From: Sideroxydans sp.
GTDB taxonomy: Bacteria; Pseudomonadota; Gammaproteobacteria; Burkholderiales; Gallionellaceae
Assembly (NCBI GenBank): GCA_013791855.1
Contig: VMTA01000004.1
Coordinates: 1 to 64,000, forward strand
Reading direction: 5' to 3'
DNA length: 64,000 nucleotides
The translations under genes were made by a program, and so were the position numbers. The notes under the pieces are model-generated. The model was not told where the DNA came from, did no database searches, and saw only the letters and a list, made by a program, of their open reading frames with translations. Of this stretch, positions 16,095-25,518 are shown piece by piece; position 1 is the stretch's first letter; every line of letters starts with the position of its first letter.

Positions 16095-16110
16095 TGGCAC
16101 AGAGCTTGCG
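16095..16110 (+). promoter_or_regulatory. Sigma54 promoter of nifHDK
   Basis: TGGCAC-AGAGC-TTGCG is a perfect -24/-12 element. Transcription should begin near 16121, about 58 bp before the nifH ATG. Confidence 0.95.
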
Positions 16111-16151
16111 ATGTAAAGGGTGCGAGCGAGAGAACTTCAATCGCGACTTAA

Positions 16152-17051
<900 letters not shown>

Positions 17052-17064
17052 TGTGATGTTGTAA

Positions 17065-17086
17065 CGGCGGGTCATCCGGCCCGCCG
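17065..17086 (+). repeat. Hairpin between nifH and nifD
   Basis: CGGCGGG and CCCGCCG form a 7-bp GC stem 13 bp after the nifH stop, with no T tail. In other nif operons such hairpins stabilise the nifH 3' end and raise NifH over NifDK; that role is inferred here. Confidence 0.55.
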
Positions 17087-17136
17087 CTCTCTCTAACACT
17101 GGGCTCCACAGATTGGTGGGCCATAAGGAGAATGAA

Positions 17137-18585
17137 ATGACAGCAATGACCAGAGAAGAGACTCAGGCCCTCATTCAAGAGGTGCTCGAGGTCTATCCAG
17201 AGAAAGCACGTAAAGATCGCGAGAAGCATCTCGCCGTCAACGATCAATCTGTTGAACAGTCCAAGAAGTGCATCACTTCCAACCGCAAATCTTTGCCGGG
17301 TGTGATGACGATTCGTGGTTGCGCATACGCCGGTTCCAAAGGTGTGGTGTGGGGCCCGATCAAGGACATGATCCATATTTCACACGGCCCGGTCGGCTGC
17401 GGTCAGTATTCCCGCGCCGGTCGCCGTAACTACTACGTTGGTACAACCGGCGTAAACGCTTTCGGCACCATGAACTTCACTTCTGACTTCCAGGAGAAAG
17501 ACATTGTGTTCGGTGGCGACAAGAAACTTGCCAAGCTGATCACCGAGATCGAAGGCCTGTTCCCGCTGCACAAAGGTATCTCGATCCAGTCCGAGTGCCC
17601 GATCGGTCTGATCGGTGACGACATCGAAGCCGTCTCCAAGAAGGCAGCTAAGGAAATCAACAAGCCAGTCGTTCCGGTGCGTTGCGAAAGTTTCCGTGGC
17701 GTGTCGCAATCGCTGGGTCACCACATCGCTAACGATGCGATCCGTGATTGGGTGTTGGGCAACCGCGATGAAAGCAAGTTCGAATCCACACCTTACGACG
17801 TGACCATCATCGGCGACTACAACATCGGCGGTGACGCTTGGGCAACTCGTACGATCCTGGAAGAGATGGGTCTGCGCGTGATCGCTCAGTGGTCCGGCGA
17901 CGGTACATTGGCTGAAATGGAAAACACACCCAAGGCCAAGCTGAACCTGCTGCACTGCTATCGCTCGATGAACTACATCAGCCGCCACATGGAAGAGAAG
18001 TATGGCATTCCTTACATGGAATACAACTTCTTCGGCCCGACCAAGATCGAGAACTCGCTGCGTGAGATCGCTGCTTTCTTCGACGACACCATCAAGGCTA
18101 ACACCGAGAAGGTCATCGCCAAGTACAAGCCGATGATGCAAGCCGTGATCGACAAGTACAAGCCGCGACTGGAAGGCAAACGCGTCATGTTGTACGTGGG
18201 TGGTCTGCGTCCGCGTCACGTGATCGGTGCTTATGAAGACCTGGGCATGGAAGTGGTCGGTACAGGTTACGAGTTCGGTCACAACGACGACTACGACCGC
18301 ACCATCAAGGAAATGGGTAACGCCACACTGTTGTATGACGATGTCACCGGCCTCGAGTTCGAAGAGTTCGTGAAGCGCGTCAAGCCCGACCTGGTCGGCT
18401 CCGGCATCAAGGAAAAGTTCATCTTCCAAAAGATGGGCATCCCCTTCCGCCAGATGCACTCGTGGGACTACTCCGGCCCGTATCACAGCTACGACGGCTT
18501 CGCCATCTTCGCTCGCGATATGGATATGACCTTGAACAATCCTTGCTGGAGCCAACTGACTCCGCCCTGGAAAAAGGCCGCGTAA
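17137..18585 (+). CDS. nifD: Nitrogenase molybdenum-iron protein alpha chain
   Basis: 482 aa from the ATG at 17137 (AAGGAG upstream). P-cluster ligands are recognisable in [16 protein letters not shown] and SECPIGLIG. The FeMo-cofactor ligands are Cys in [10 protein letters not shown] and His in [12 protein letters not shown]. Together these identify a molybdenum NifD and not the shorter VnfD/AnfD types. It forms the alpha2beta2 dinitrogenase with NifK. The longer frame start at 17113 is rejected because the ribosome site precedes 17137. Confidence 0.98.
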   Translation: MTAMTREETQALIQEVLEVYPEKARKDREKHLAVNDQSVEQSKKCITSNRKSLPGVMTIRGCAYAGSKGVVWGPIKDMIHISHGPVGCGQYSRAGRRNYYVGTTGVNAFGTMNFTSDFQEKDIVFGGDKKLAKLITEIEGLFPLHKGISIQSECPIGLIGDDIEAVSKKAAKEINKPVVPVRCESFRGVSQSLGHHIANDAIRDWVLGNRDESKFESTPYDVTIIGDYNIGGDAWATRTILEEMGLRVIAQWSGDGTLAEMENTPKAKLNLLHCYRSMNYISRHMEEKYGIPYMEYNFFGPTKIENSLREIAAFFDDTIKANTEKVIAKYKPMMQAVIDKYKPRLEGKRVMLYVGGLRPRHVIGAYEDLGMEVVGTGYEFGHNDDYDRTIKEMGNATLLYDDVTGLEFEEFVKRVKPDLVGSGIKEKFIFQKMGIPFRQMHSWDYSGPYHSYDGFAIFARDMDMTLNNPCWSQLTPPWKKAA

Positions 18586-18593
18586 TGTACTGA

Positions 18594-18613
18594 AGCCGGA
18601 CTCCGGTCCGGCT
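18594..18613 (+). repeat. Hairpin between nifD and nifK
   Basis: AGCCGGAC-TCCG-GTCCGGCT is a perfect 8-bp stem with a tetraloop, 8 bp after nifD, with no T tail. It may stabilise mRNA ends or tune nifK. Confidence 0.5.
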
Positions 18614-18667
18614 AACCCTTAACGATGCTCGCGTCCGCAGATTGGCGGCCGAGCCAAGGAGATAAAC

Positions 18668-20236
18668 ATGCAAAAAGTCGATGACATCAAGCCTTGCTAT
18701 CCTCTGTTCCGTCAGGACGAGTACAAGGATTCACTGGCCAACAAAAAAGCGAAGTTCGAAGAAGGTCACGCCGACGCCAAGGTCCAAGAGACCTTCGCTT
18801 GGACGACCACGATGGAATATCGTGAACTGAACTTCAAACGCGAAGCCCTGACCGTTAACCCGGCCAAGGCCTGCCAGCCACTCGGCGCCGTGCTGTGTGC
18901 GTTGGGCTTCGAAAAGACCATGCCGTATGTGCACGGTTCGCAAGGTTGCGTGGCGTACTTCCGTACCTACTTCAACCGTCACTTCCGCGAGCCCGTGTCT
19001 TGCGTATCCGACTCCATGACTGAAGACGCAGCCGTTTTCGGCGGTCAGAAGAACATGATCGACGGTCTGGAAAATGCCATGACCATGTACAAGCCGGACA
19101 TGATCGCTGTTTCCACAACCTGTATGGCTGAGGTGATCGGCGACGACTTGAACGCCTTCATCACCAACACCAAAAAGGCTGGCGGCGTGCCGCAGGAGTT
19201 CCCGACACCTTACGCGCACACCCCGTCTTTCGTGGGTTCGCACGTGACAGGTTGGGACAACATGTTCGAAGGCATCATCCGCTACTTCACGCTGAACACC
19301 ATGGAAGGCAAAGAAGTCGGCAAGAACGGCAAGATCAACATCGTTCCCGGTTTCGAGACTTACCTCGGCAACTACCGCGTGATCCATCGCATGCTGGACG
19401 AGATGGGCGTTGAGCACACCATGCTGTCCGATCCTACCGAAGTGCTGGATACACCGGCCGACGGCGAGTTCCGCATGTATGCAGGCGGAACCACTCAGGA
19501 CGAAGTTAAGGATGCGCCGAACGCCAAGACCACTTTCCTGCTGCAGCCTATGCAACTGGAAAAGACCAAGAAGTTCGTGGAAGGCACCTGGAAGCACGAA
19601 GTGCCGAAGATGGTCATCCCGATGGGTTTGGAGTCCACTGACGAGTTCCTGATGAAGGTCGCGGAAGCTACCGGAAAAGAGATCCCCGCTTCGCTGGCCA
19701 AAGAGCGCGGTCGTCTGGTCGACATGATGATGGATAGCCACACCTGGCTGCACGGCAAGAAGATCAGCCTGTACGGTGATCCCGACTTCACGCTGGGCAT
19801 GACCAAGTTCCTGATGGAGCTGGGCGTCGAGCCGCTGCACGTGCTGTGCAACAACGGCAGCAAGAAGTGGACGAAGGCCATGGAAAAGATGCTGGCCGAG
19901 TCTCCTTACGGTGCGAAGACCCAGTTGTTCGCAGGTGCTGACTTGTGGCACTTCCGCTCACTGGTGCTAACCGAGAAGCCGGACTTCATGATCGGCAACT
20001 CTTACGGCAAGTTCATCCAGCGCGACACACTGCACAAGGGTAAAGAGTTCGAAGTTCCGCTGATCCGTATCGGCTTCCCGATCTTCGACCGTCATCACCT
20101 GCATCGTGCAACAACGCTGGGTTACGAAGGTGCGATGCAAATGCTGACCACCCTGGTGAACGCCGTGATGGAGCGTCTGGACGAGGAAACTCGTGGCATG
20201 GGTACTACCGACTACAACCACGATCTGGTCAGGTAA
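18668..20236 (+). CDS. nifK: Nitrogenase molybdenum-iron protein beta chain
   Basis: 522 aa, the usual length of betaproteobacterial NifK. P-cluster cysteines are visible in AKACQPLGA, HGSQGCVAYF and STTCMAEVIGDD. The sequence between (FRTYFNRHFREPVSCVSDSMTEDAAVFGG) is strongly conserved in NifK. The CAAGGAG Shine-Dalgarno lies just before the ATG. It pairs with NifD. The 82-bp gap to nifD contains a hairpin; the 170-bp gap to nifT contains a long imperfect palindrome. Confidence 0.98.
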   Translation: MQKVDDIKPCYPLFRQDEYKDSLANKKAKFEEGHADAKVQETFAWTTTMEYRELNFKREALTVNPAKACQPLGAVLCALGFEKTMPYVHGSQGCVAYFRTYFNRHFREPVSCVSDSMTEDAAVFGGQKNMIDGLENAMTMYKPDMIAVSTTCMAEVIGDDLNAFITNTKKAGGVPQEFPTPYAHTPSFVGSHVTGWDNMFEGIIRYFTLNTMEGKEVGKNGKINIVPGFETYLGNYRVIHRMLDEMGVEHTMLSDPTEVLDTPADGEFRMYAGGTTQDEVKDAPNAKTTFLLQPMQLEKTKKFVEGTWKHEVPKMVIPMGLESTDEFLMKVAEATGKEIPASLAKERGRLVDMMMDSHTWLHGKKISLYGDPDFTLGMTKFLMELGVEPLHVLCNNGSKKWTKAMEKMLAESPYGAKTQLFAGADLWHFRSLVLTEKPDFMIGNSYGKFIQRDTLHKGKEFEVPLIRIGFPIFDRHHLHRATTLGYEGAMQMLTTLVNAVMERLDEETRGMGTTDYNHDLVR

Positions 20237-20237
20237 T

Positions 20238-20371
20238 GCGGCGATGAGCCTGCTGCGCGGCCCGATGGCGGCGTTGGGCGGTGCTCGGGACCTCACGTAC
20301 TTCATGTACGTTCCGGCCCCTCCGCTCCGTCCGCCTTGCCCTCGGGTCGCTCACGACGGCTCCTCATCCGC
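20238..20371. repeat. Long imperfect palindromic element between nifK and nifT
   Basis: Outer arms GCGGCGATGAGCC (20238-20250) and GGCTCCTCATCCGC (20358-20371) pair with few mismatches. Inside, GGCGG... pairs with CCGCC around 20277-20332, closing on GTAC-TTCAT-GTAC. It resembles dispersed palindromic intergenic repeats of betaproteobacteria and would form a 130-nt hairpin in the nifHDKT message. Confidence 0.65.
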
Positions 20372-20406
20372 ATTAGTAACCGGATGAAATTTGAAAGGAA
20401 GTAGGC

Positions 20407-20631
20407 ATGGCAAACATCATGATCCAGCGCGACAGCAAAGGCGGCTATCAGTTCTATCTGCCCAAGCGTGATCTCGAGGACGGCATCGATTCGATGGAGT
20501 TCGATACCCCGGAAAAGTGGGGCGGTGAGATCAAGCTGAGCAGCGGTGGTACGTATTACATCGAGCCGCAGCCTGCGCCAGCGCGACTGCCTTATTCGGT
20601 GCGCGCCAAGCGTATCGATGCGGCGGAATAA
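20407..20631 (+). CDS. nifT: NifT/FixU protein
   Basis: 74 aa. The family pattern is clear: MIQRDSKGGYQFYLPKRDLED at the start and EKWGGEIKLSSGGTYYIEP in the middle. NifT is a small soluble protein next to nifK in many diazotrophs, where its loss has little phenotype; a role in maturation is assumed. It has a GGAAG Shine-Dalgarno. It is separated from nifK by a palindromic element that could lower its expression. Confidence 0.95.
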   Translation: MANIMIQRDSKGGYQFYLPKRDLEDGIDSMEFDTPEKWGGEIKLSSGGTYYIEPQPAPARLPYSVRAKRIDAAE

Positions 20632-20649
20632 CCGACAAGGAGAAACATC

Positions 20650-20850
20650 ATGGCTTACAAGATCGACACAGACTTGTGCACCAGTTGCGACGATTGCCTA
20701 CCAGAGTGCCCCACGGCTTCCATCAGCGTGAAGAAGGGCTTCTATGTCATCAACGCAAGTGAATGTACCGAGTGCGAAGGCGACTTCGACAAACCGCAGT
20801 GTGTGAAACTTTGCCCGATCAAGGGCTGCATCACGCAAGTCGCGGCGTAA
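20650..20850 (+). CDS. Two-[4Fe-4S] ferredoxin
   Basis: 66 aa. First cluster [12 protein letters not shown]; second cluster CTECEG...CVKLCP with the extended spacer between the second and third Cys that is typical of FdxN/YfhL-type nif ferredoxins. It should carry low-potential electrons to NifH or serve in cofactor assembly. It follows nifT after 18 bp with an AAGGAG Shine-Dalgarno, so it belongs to the nifH operon. Confidence 0.92.
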   Translation: MAYKIDTDLCTSCDDCLPECPTASISVKKGFYVINASECTECEGDFDKPQCVKLCPIKGCITQVAA

Positions 20851-20857
20851 TGAAACG

Positions 20858-20887
20858 CTGTCATTCCCGCGAGTGCGGGAATGACAG
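20858..20887. repeat. dRS3-like hairpin repeat
   Basis: CTGTCATTCCCGC-GAGT-GCGGGAATGACAG is a perfect 13-bp stem with a 4-nt loop. The ATTCCC/GGGAAT core resembles the dRS3-type repeats known from Neisseria and seen in other betaproteobacteria. It lies between the ferredoxin and nafY. Confidence 0.75.
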
Positions 20888-20922
20888 ATCCATGCTCCAC
20901 CCCGAATCCAGAAGAGGTAATC

Positions 20923-21633
20923 ATGACTAGCAACGGCATCATCACCAAAGAAGCGGCACTGCGCATCGCGCTGGCAGCGCGCACGCTGGACGATGTGGAT
21001 GTCGCCGCGCTGGCATCCAAGATGGGCAGCCAAGTCGGCCTGCCGATCACAGAAGAGAAGTTAGCCAAGGTCACCGTGGCCGATCTCAAACTCATGTTGT
21101 CCGGTGAAGAGACCGTCGAGCCGGATGTCGACCCCGCCAGCATCAAGCTCGCCGTGCGCCAATTGTGGGGCGACAGTGCTGATGCGGATACCTTGCCCGC
21201 AGTGCAGGCATATCAGGAAGGCGACATTCCCGGCAGTCTGCGCGTGGCCGTGGCATCAAACAGCGAAGAGAACCTGGACGGCCACTTCGGTTCCTGTCCG
21301 CGCTTTCTGGTGTATCAGGTCGGACGCGAAGAGATCCGCCTGATCGCCATCCGCTCGACCGCCAGTGCGGATGTAGAAGAAGACAAGAACGTGGCACGCG
21401 CCGCACTCATCAACGATTGCCAGATCGTGTACGTGCAATCCATCGGCGGCCCTGCGGCAGCCAAGGCCGTGCGTGCCAACGTGCATCCGGTGAAAGCGCC
21501 GGAAGGCGGCGCGGCACTGATCGCATTGCAGCGTCTGCAAGCCGTGCTCGATGCACCGCCGCCCTGGTTGGCGAAGATACTCGGCGTGGAAGCTCAATCG
21601 CTGAGACGTTTCAGCACTGTAGAGGAAGAGTGA
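20923..21633 (+). CDS. nafY: NafY-type nitrogenase/FeMo-cofactor accessory protein
   Basis: 236 aa from the ATG at 20923 (AGAGG upstream); the earlier start is within the dRS3-like repeat and is rejected. The N-terminal helical half (about 1-100) corresponds to the apo-NifDK-binding domain of NafY, and the C-terminal half (about 105-215: LRVAVASNSEENLDGHFGSCPRF) is a NifX/NifB-C-type FeMo-cofactor-binding domain. The His in DGHFG corresponds to the cofactor-binding His of Azotobacter NafY. It would hold apo-dinitrogenase open and help insert cofactor. Its stop overlaps the next gene by one base. Confidence 0.9.
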   Translation: MTSNGIITKEAALRIALAARTLDDVDVAALASKMGSQVGLPITEEKLAKVTVADLKLMLSGEETVEPDVDPASIKLAVRQLWGDSADADTLPAVQAYQEGDIPGSLRVAVASNSEENLDGHFGSCPRFLVYQVGREEIRLIAIRSTASADVEEDKNVARAALINDCQIVYVQSIGGPAAAKAVRANVHPVKAPEGGAALIALQRLQAVLDAPPPWLAKILGVEAQSLRRFSTVEEE

Positions 21634-21902
21634 TGATCGCCGCCGATACGCTCAGCCAGATCGCACAGCGCGCCGCGCAAGGTGCACTGGGCGAGGCCAC
21701 GCTGGCCACGCTGAAACAGGCGTGGCCCGAGCTGCGTTTCACCCTGTGCAGTGACGACGACATGCCGGCGCGCATGAAACCGGCGCTGAGCGAAGAACGA
21801 TTCAACTTGTATCTGATCGGCGGCAGCGAGCATTGCCTCAGTCTCACCGACGATCCCGAACGCGCCATCGGTGTGGTGCTGGCGCAGGTGGACGAAGAAT
21901 AG
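21633..21902 (+). CDS. Nif-associated DUF6129-type small protein
   Basis: 89 aa from the ATG that shares a base with the nafY stop (TGATG). The pattern FTLCSDDDM...FNLYLIGGSEHCLSLTDDPERAIGVVLA is one I associate with the small conserved protein encoded after nafY in betaproteobacterial nif operons. No cofactor motif is visible apart from single cysteines in LCSDD and EHCLS. Function unknown. The long upstream frame is a shadow of nafY and is rejected. Confidence 0.7.
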   Translation: MIAADTLSQIAQRAAQGALGEATLATLKQAWPELRFTLCSDDDMPARMKPALSEERFNLYLIGGSEHCLSLTDDPERAIGVVLAQVDEE

Positions 21903-21972
21903 ATAGGAGCGGATCAAAAAAACCAACGCTTGCACAACAAACAACAAGACAAGCGATCAAGGGAGAAGCACC

Positions 21973-22239
21973 ATGCTGGACGCAGCGACGATGGCCTTGC
22001 TGGCCAAGGTGAAGATGTTGGCTAAAAAGATTGGCATCAACGTCGATCTGGTCAGGATGAGCAACGAGAAGTCCTACGCCGAAATCACCCTCAATGAACT
22101 CAGTAACGCCGACGACCCCGAACTGGTGTTGATTGTGATCCAGTTGATGAACCAGTTGGGCTTGATCGGCGTGCCGAGCGCGGAAGCTAAGCCGGAACCG
22201 AAAAATGAAAAGGTGCGTTACGTCGGCTCGCTACGCTGA
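21973..22239 (+). CDS. Small unknown protein at the end of the nifH operon
   Basis: 88 aa, mostly helical, with no cysteines. It opens MLDAATMALLAKVKMLAKKIG and has a Pro/Lys/Glu-rich tail. A GGGAGAAG Shine-Dalgarno gives good support for the start. I do not recognise the family. It is 70 bp after the DUF6129-type gene and overlaps the 3' end of the convergent GGDEF gene by 9 bp. Probably co-transcribed with nifHDKT. Confidence 0.65.
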   Translation: MLDAATMALLAKVKMLAKKIGINVDLVRMSNEKSYAEITLNELSNADDPELVLIVIQLMNQLGLIGVPSAEAKPEPKNEKVRYVGSLR

Positions 22240-24042
22240 GGTCTTCTTGCTCGATTCCGAGAAGTAGCTATGGCAATTCCTGCCTTTGTTCTTGGATAGA
22301 TACATCGCCTGATCGGCATTCTTGACCAAGCTTCCTGCATCGGTGCTATCAGTCGGATAGAACGTGATGCCGATACTGGCTGAGGTGGTGACGTCATCGC
22401 CGAGCTGCTCGAACGGGCGCGCGAGTGAGTGAATGATGTTCACGGCTACTCTTTCGACATGGGCCTCGTCCGTGATGCGTGACAGGATGACAGTGAACTC
22501 GTCACCGCCGAGTCGGGCTACGGTATCCGATTCGCGCACACAGGAACTGATGCGGCGTGCGGCCTCCACCAGCAGCGCATCGCCGGCATCGTGACCCAAC
22601 GTGTCGTTCACGTCCTTGAAGTGGTCGAGGTCGATGAATAGCAGTGCCATGCCCAGTTTGGCACGGTCTGCCATCTTGATCTCCTGTGCCAGTCGATCGC
22701 GGAACAGGCGCCTGTTGGGTAGCTGCGTCAGATGGTCGAAGTTGGCGTGGTTCCAGATCAGCTCGTCTGCCTGCTTCTTCTCGGTGATGTCCGAGAAGAA
22801 AGCGAGATGGTGCGACACTTTGCCTTCTTCATTGAACACCAGATTGATGGTGAGCCATTCGATGAACGTCTCGCCGTTCTTGCGCCGGTTCCACACTTCG
22901 CCCTGCCAGTAACCGATCTTGCTCAGGGAGCGCCACATGTCGCGATAGAAGGTTTTGTCCTGACGGCCCGAACTCAGGACGCGCGGATTCATGCCGATCA
23001 CTTCTTCCACGCTGTAGCCGGTGATCTGGGTGAAGGCCGGATTGACGTTGATGATGTTGTTGTCGGCATCGGTGATCAGCATCGCCTCGCTGCTGTGCTC
23101 AAAGATGGTGGCTGCCAGACGCAGCTTTTCTTCCGTCTCCTTGCGTGCCGTGATGTCGCGCCCCAGCACCACCAGCCCGTGGCGGGAACCGTCGTCGTTG
23201 AACAGCGGGATCTTGTAGGTATCGAAGCTGCGCGTGCCGCCTTCGGGAAGCGGGATAGTCTCTTCCAGCCGGGACAGCGTATGTGTCTGCCACGCAAGCT
23301 CGTCGGAATGCACGCATGTGCGGAACGCTTCCTGATAGATGGGGTGCGTATTCTCTGCCAGTTCCAGATCGGTCTTGCCTTGATAGTCCACGCCCTCAAG
23401 ATGGAACAATTGCAGCCCGCTCTTGTTCGCGGTCTGCCAGCGTCCTTCGCCATCCTTGAAACAGATGAAGTCCGGGCTGGCGTTGATCAGCGTGCTCAGC
23501 ACCTTTTGCGTTTGATGCAGTTCGCGCAAGTGCTGTCTGACCTGGCTGTGTGAGCGGCGCAGTTCGAACTGGGTGATGATGTGGCTGGCCAGCGCCTTCA
23601 GGGCCAGCAGCTGGTCATCGTTCAATTGGCGGGGTACGCGATCGATGACACAGATGGTGCCAAGCGGAAAACCTTCGGAAGTGATCAGCGGCGCACCGGC
23701 ATAGAAACGAATCTTGGGTTCAGAAGTGACCAAGCCGTTGTCGGCGAAGCGCGGATCCTGCAACGCGTCGTTCACCACCATCACTTCCTTTTCGAGGATG
23801 GCATGTGCGCAAAAGGCCAGATCGCGCGAGGTTTCTTTCGCATCCAGTCCGACGATGGCTTTGAACCATTGGCGATCTTGGTCGATCAGACTGATCACGG
23901 CGATGGGGGTCTCGCAGATGGAAGATGCCAGATGAACCATGCCGTCGAATTCGGCCTCAGGCTCGGTATCCAGGATGTCGTAACTTAGCAGGGCCTCCAG
24001 GCGCTCCTGCTCGTTAGCGGGCAACGGTGCTTTCATGAACAC
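22231..24042 (-). CDS. Soluble GAF-PAS-PAS-GGDEF diguanylate cyclase
   Basis: 603 aa with no transmembrane segment. GAF domain at about 20-160 (SSICETPIAVISLIDQDRQWFKAIVGL, the type often used in cyanobacterial and proteobacterial sensors), PAS 1 at about 185-300, PAS 2 at about 310-420 and GGDEF at about 430-595. The active site ARLGGDEFTVIL is intact, with RESD as the inhibitory RxxD site. No EAL domain. A cytosolic c-di-GMP synthase next to the nif operon; signal unknown. Confidence 0.9.
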   Translation of the reverse strand: MFMKAPLPANEQERLEALLSYDILDTEPEAEFDGMVHLASSICETPIAVISLIDQDRQWFKAIVGLDAKETSRDLAFCAHAILEKEVMVVNDALQDPRFADNGLVTSEPKIRFYAGAPLITSEGFPLGTICVIDRVPRQLNDDQLLALKALASHIITQFELRRSHSQVRQHLRELHQTQKVLSTLINASPDFICFKDGEGRWQTANKSGLQLFHLEGVDYQGKTDLELAENTHPIYQEAFRTCVHSDELAWQTHTLSRLEETIPLPEGGTRSFDTYKIPLFNDDGSRHGLVVLGRDITARKETEEKLRLAATIFEHSSEAMLITDADNNIINVNPAFTQITGYSVEEVIGMNPRVLSSGRQDKTFYRDMWRSLSKIGYWQGEVWNRRKNGETFIEWLTINLVFNEEGKVSHHLAFFSDITEKKQADELIWNHANFDHLTQLPNRRLFRDRLAQEIKMADRAKLGMALLFIDLDHFKDVNDTLGHDAGDALLVEAARRISSCVRESDTVARLGGDEFTVILSRITDEAHVERVAVNIIHSLARPFEQLGDDVTTSASIGITFYPTDSTDAGSLVKNADQAMYLSKNKGRNCHSYFSESSKKTSA

Positions 24043-24252
24043 TCCTCACTACAGGACGTCCTGTTATTCAGGATCTGTCGTTTTTCCCGTACTTGGCGGG
24101 GTTATTTTCGTAAATATTAGTTTATGAGGTACGTTGTATCACCAATTTGGTGCATAGGGAATCTGGCGCAGGTGAGTGCCCGACTTATTAGTGGGGGTTA
24201 GAGGGTGGGGGAGCACATCTTCTTTGTCATGAAAGCACAGAGATTCAATAAG

Positions 24253-25326
24253 TTATGGTTGTTGCGCCATGCGCAGCCAGTTTGCGTTGTAGATCTCCGG
24301 TATCGCCCCTATTTGCATCTCGGGAATGTTGCCGATACGGCAGTGCTGTGCATCGAGTTGTTGCTGCCAGACACGATAGTGCAACAGGCTGGCCGGGTTC
24401 ATCACACATGCCTGTTGTCCGAACGGGTGGCCGAACTTGAACAGCAAGTGGCCGACTTCGTGTGCCAGATAGGCACCGGAAAGTTCAGCCGCCTGTGTTG
24501 CGTTGTAATCCTCATTGCCACGCAGTGCATGACTTTGCGCCGATGTGTCGGTGAACGGAAACGTGCTCCAGAACACGAATGAGCCGTAAGGACTGTTGCG
24601 GCTGAAGGTGGTGGTGCCGGTGGTCAAGCCGCCGCGTATCGCGGTATGCACTTCCACGGCGGTGTATTCCGCACTTGCCACCAACTGATTGGTGATCACC
24701 AGGTCATAAGGCAGTTCGCCATAGCCCACCGTATCCCAGAATATCCACTCGTTGCGTGGCGTGTCGTCCAGCACAGGTTTGCCATCGGCCGCCTTAATCG
24801 CGCGCCAACCTTCAAGTCTGGCCAACATCACATCGGCCAACAGGATCGAGAATTCTTCAAGCGATTTGGGGGCGGCAGTATCGGGCAGGTAAGGGCGGGC
24901 ATAAGCGAGCGCCTCAGTCAGTTTCGTCTTGCGCTCAAGCAGCGTGGTCAGGATGCCGCTGGCCAGTTGCTTGCGATCACCCATGCCGGATTTGAAATCA
25001 TAGATCTCGTTCATGCGCGCCTGACGTACTTTGGGCGGAATCAGTGCCAGCAGCACATCGACAGAGGTTTCGCTTATCTCGCTGAATTCCAGATGCACAC
25101 CGAAATGTTCGAGTGCGGTCTTGCGTGTTGCGGCCAGCAAGGTGTCCAGCTGTTCCGGTGTCATGCGCGGCAGTCTGTCGTTCACTGCATGCGCCACGCG
25201 CAGATGGATGGTTTGCCCCGGCTGGATCGGCACGATCTCGGTATGACGCCATACGTCAGCGCCACGGCAGCCGGTCAGCAACAAAATGAAAATAAGCAGC
25301 AAGGCGGGACGTCTGCTCGCAGTCAT
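24253..25326 (-). CDS. Lipoprotein with metzincin-like zinc-protease motif
   Basis: 357 aa. A lipobox (LLLTGC) at residues 15-20 predicts a lipoprotein. The motif HEVGHLLFKFGH lies near residue 290, followed by ACVMNPAS, which together resemble HExxH zinc proteases with a Met-turn, most like archaemetzincin (whose third His is one position closer). Substrate unknown; the rest (about 30-280) has no named domain. Anchored in the outer or inner membrane facing the periplasm. It stands alone and is divergent from modA. A TATATAGGTC sequence precedes it (25395-25404), similar to a repeated motif found upstream of other genes here. Confidence 0.65.
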   Translation of the reverse strand: MTASRRPALLLIFILLLTGCRGADVWRHTEIVPIQPGQTIHLRVAHAVNDRLPRMTPEQLDTLLAATRKTALEHFGVHLEFSEISETSVDVLLALIPPKVRQARMNEIYDFKSGMGDRKQLASGILTTLLERKTKLTEALAYARPYLPDTAAPKSLEEFSILLADVMLARLEGWRAIKAADGKPVLDDTPRNEWIFWDTVGYGELPYDLVITNQLVASAEYTAVEVHTAIRGGLTTGTTTFSRNSPYGSFVFWSTFPFTDTSAQSHALRGNEDYNATQAAELSGAYLAHEVGHLLFKFGHPFGQQACVMNPASLLHYRVWQQQLDAQHCRIGNIPEMQIGAIPEIYNANWLRMAQQP

Positions 25327-25466
25327 GACATGTCCGGAAGCAAGGGAGTGAATGCAAGCTACGCGCCTCGCCGGAATCGGTCAACATCTCAAAAGACCTA
25401 TATAAGGTTGTTATGCTCAGCCATGAATGACCGGAAGGATCGGTCACCTCACTTTCGGGGCATGTC

Positions 25467-25481
25467 TGGCCTTTAACTTGC
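25467..25481 (+). promoter_or_regulatory. Possible sigma54 promoter of modABC
   Basis: TGGCCT-TTAAC-TTGC has exact GG-N10-GC spacing and two mismatches in the -24 hexamer. No TGT-N10-ACA site was found upstream. It would start transcription near 25493, shortly before modA. Confidence 0.4.
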
Positions 25482-25518
25482 TTGCTATCATGGGGCACAC
25501 TTTGCAATGGAGCAGAAG

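Noticed and set aside
18731-19951. Long minus-strand frame opposite nifK
   Set aside because: Antisense shadow of a highly expressed, conserved gene.
20238-20371. An intrinsic terminator after nifK
   Set aside because: The palindrome has no T run and its arms have loops, so it is called a repeat.
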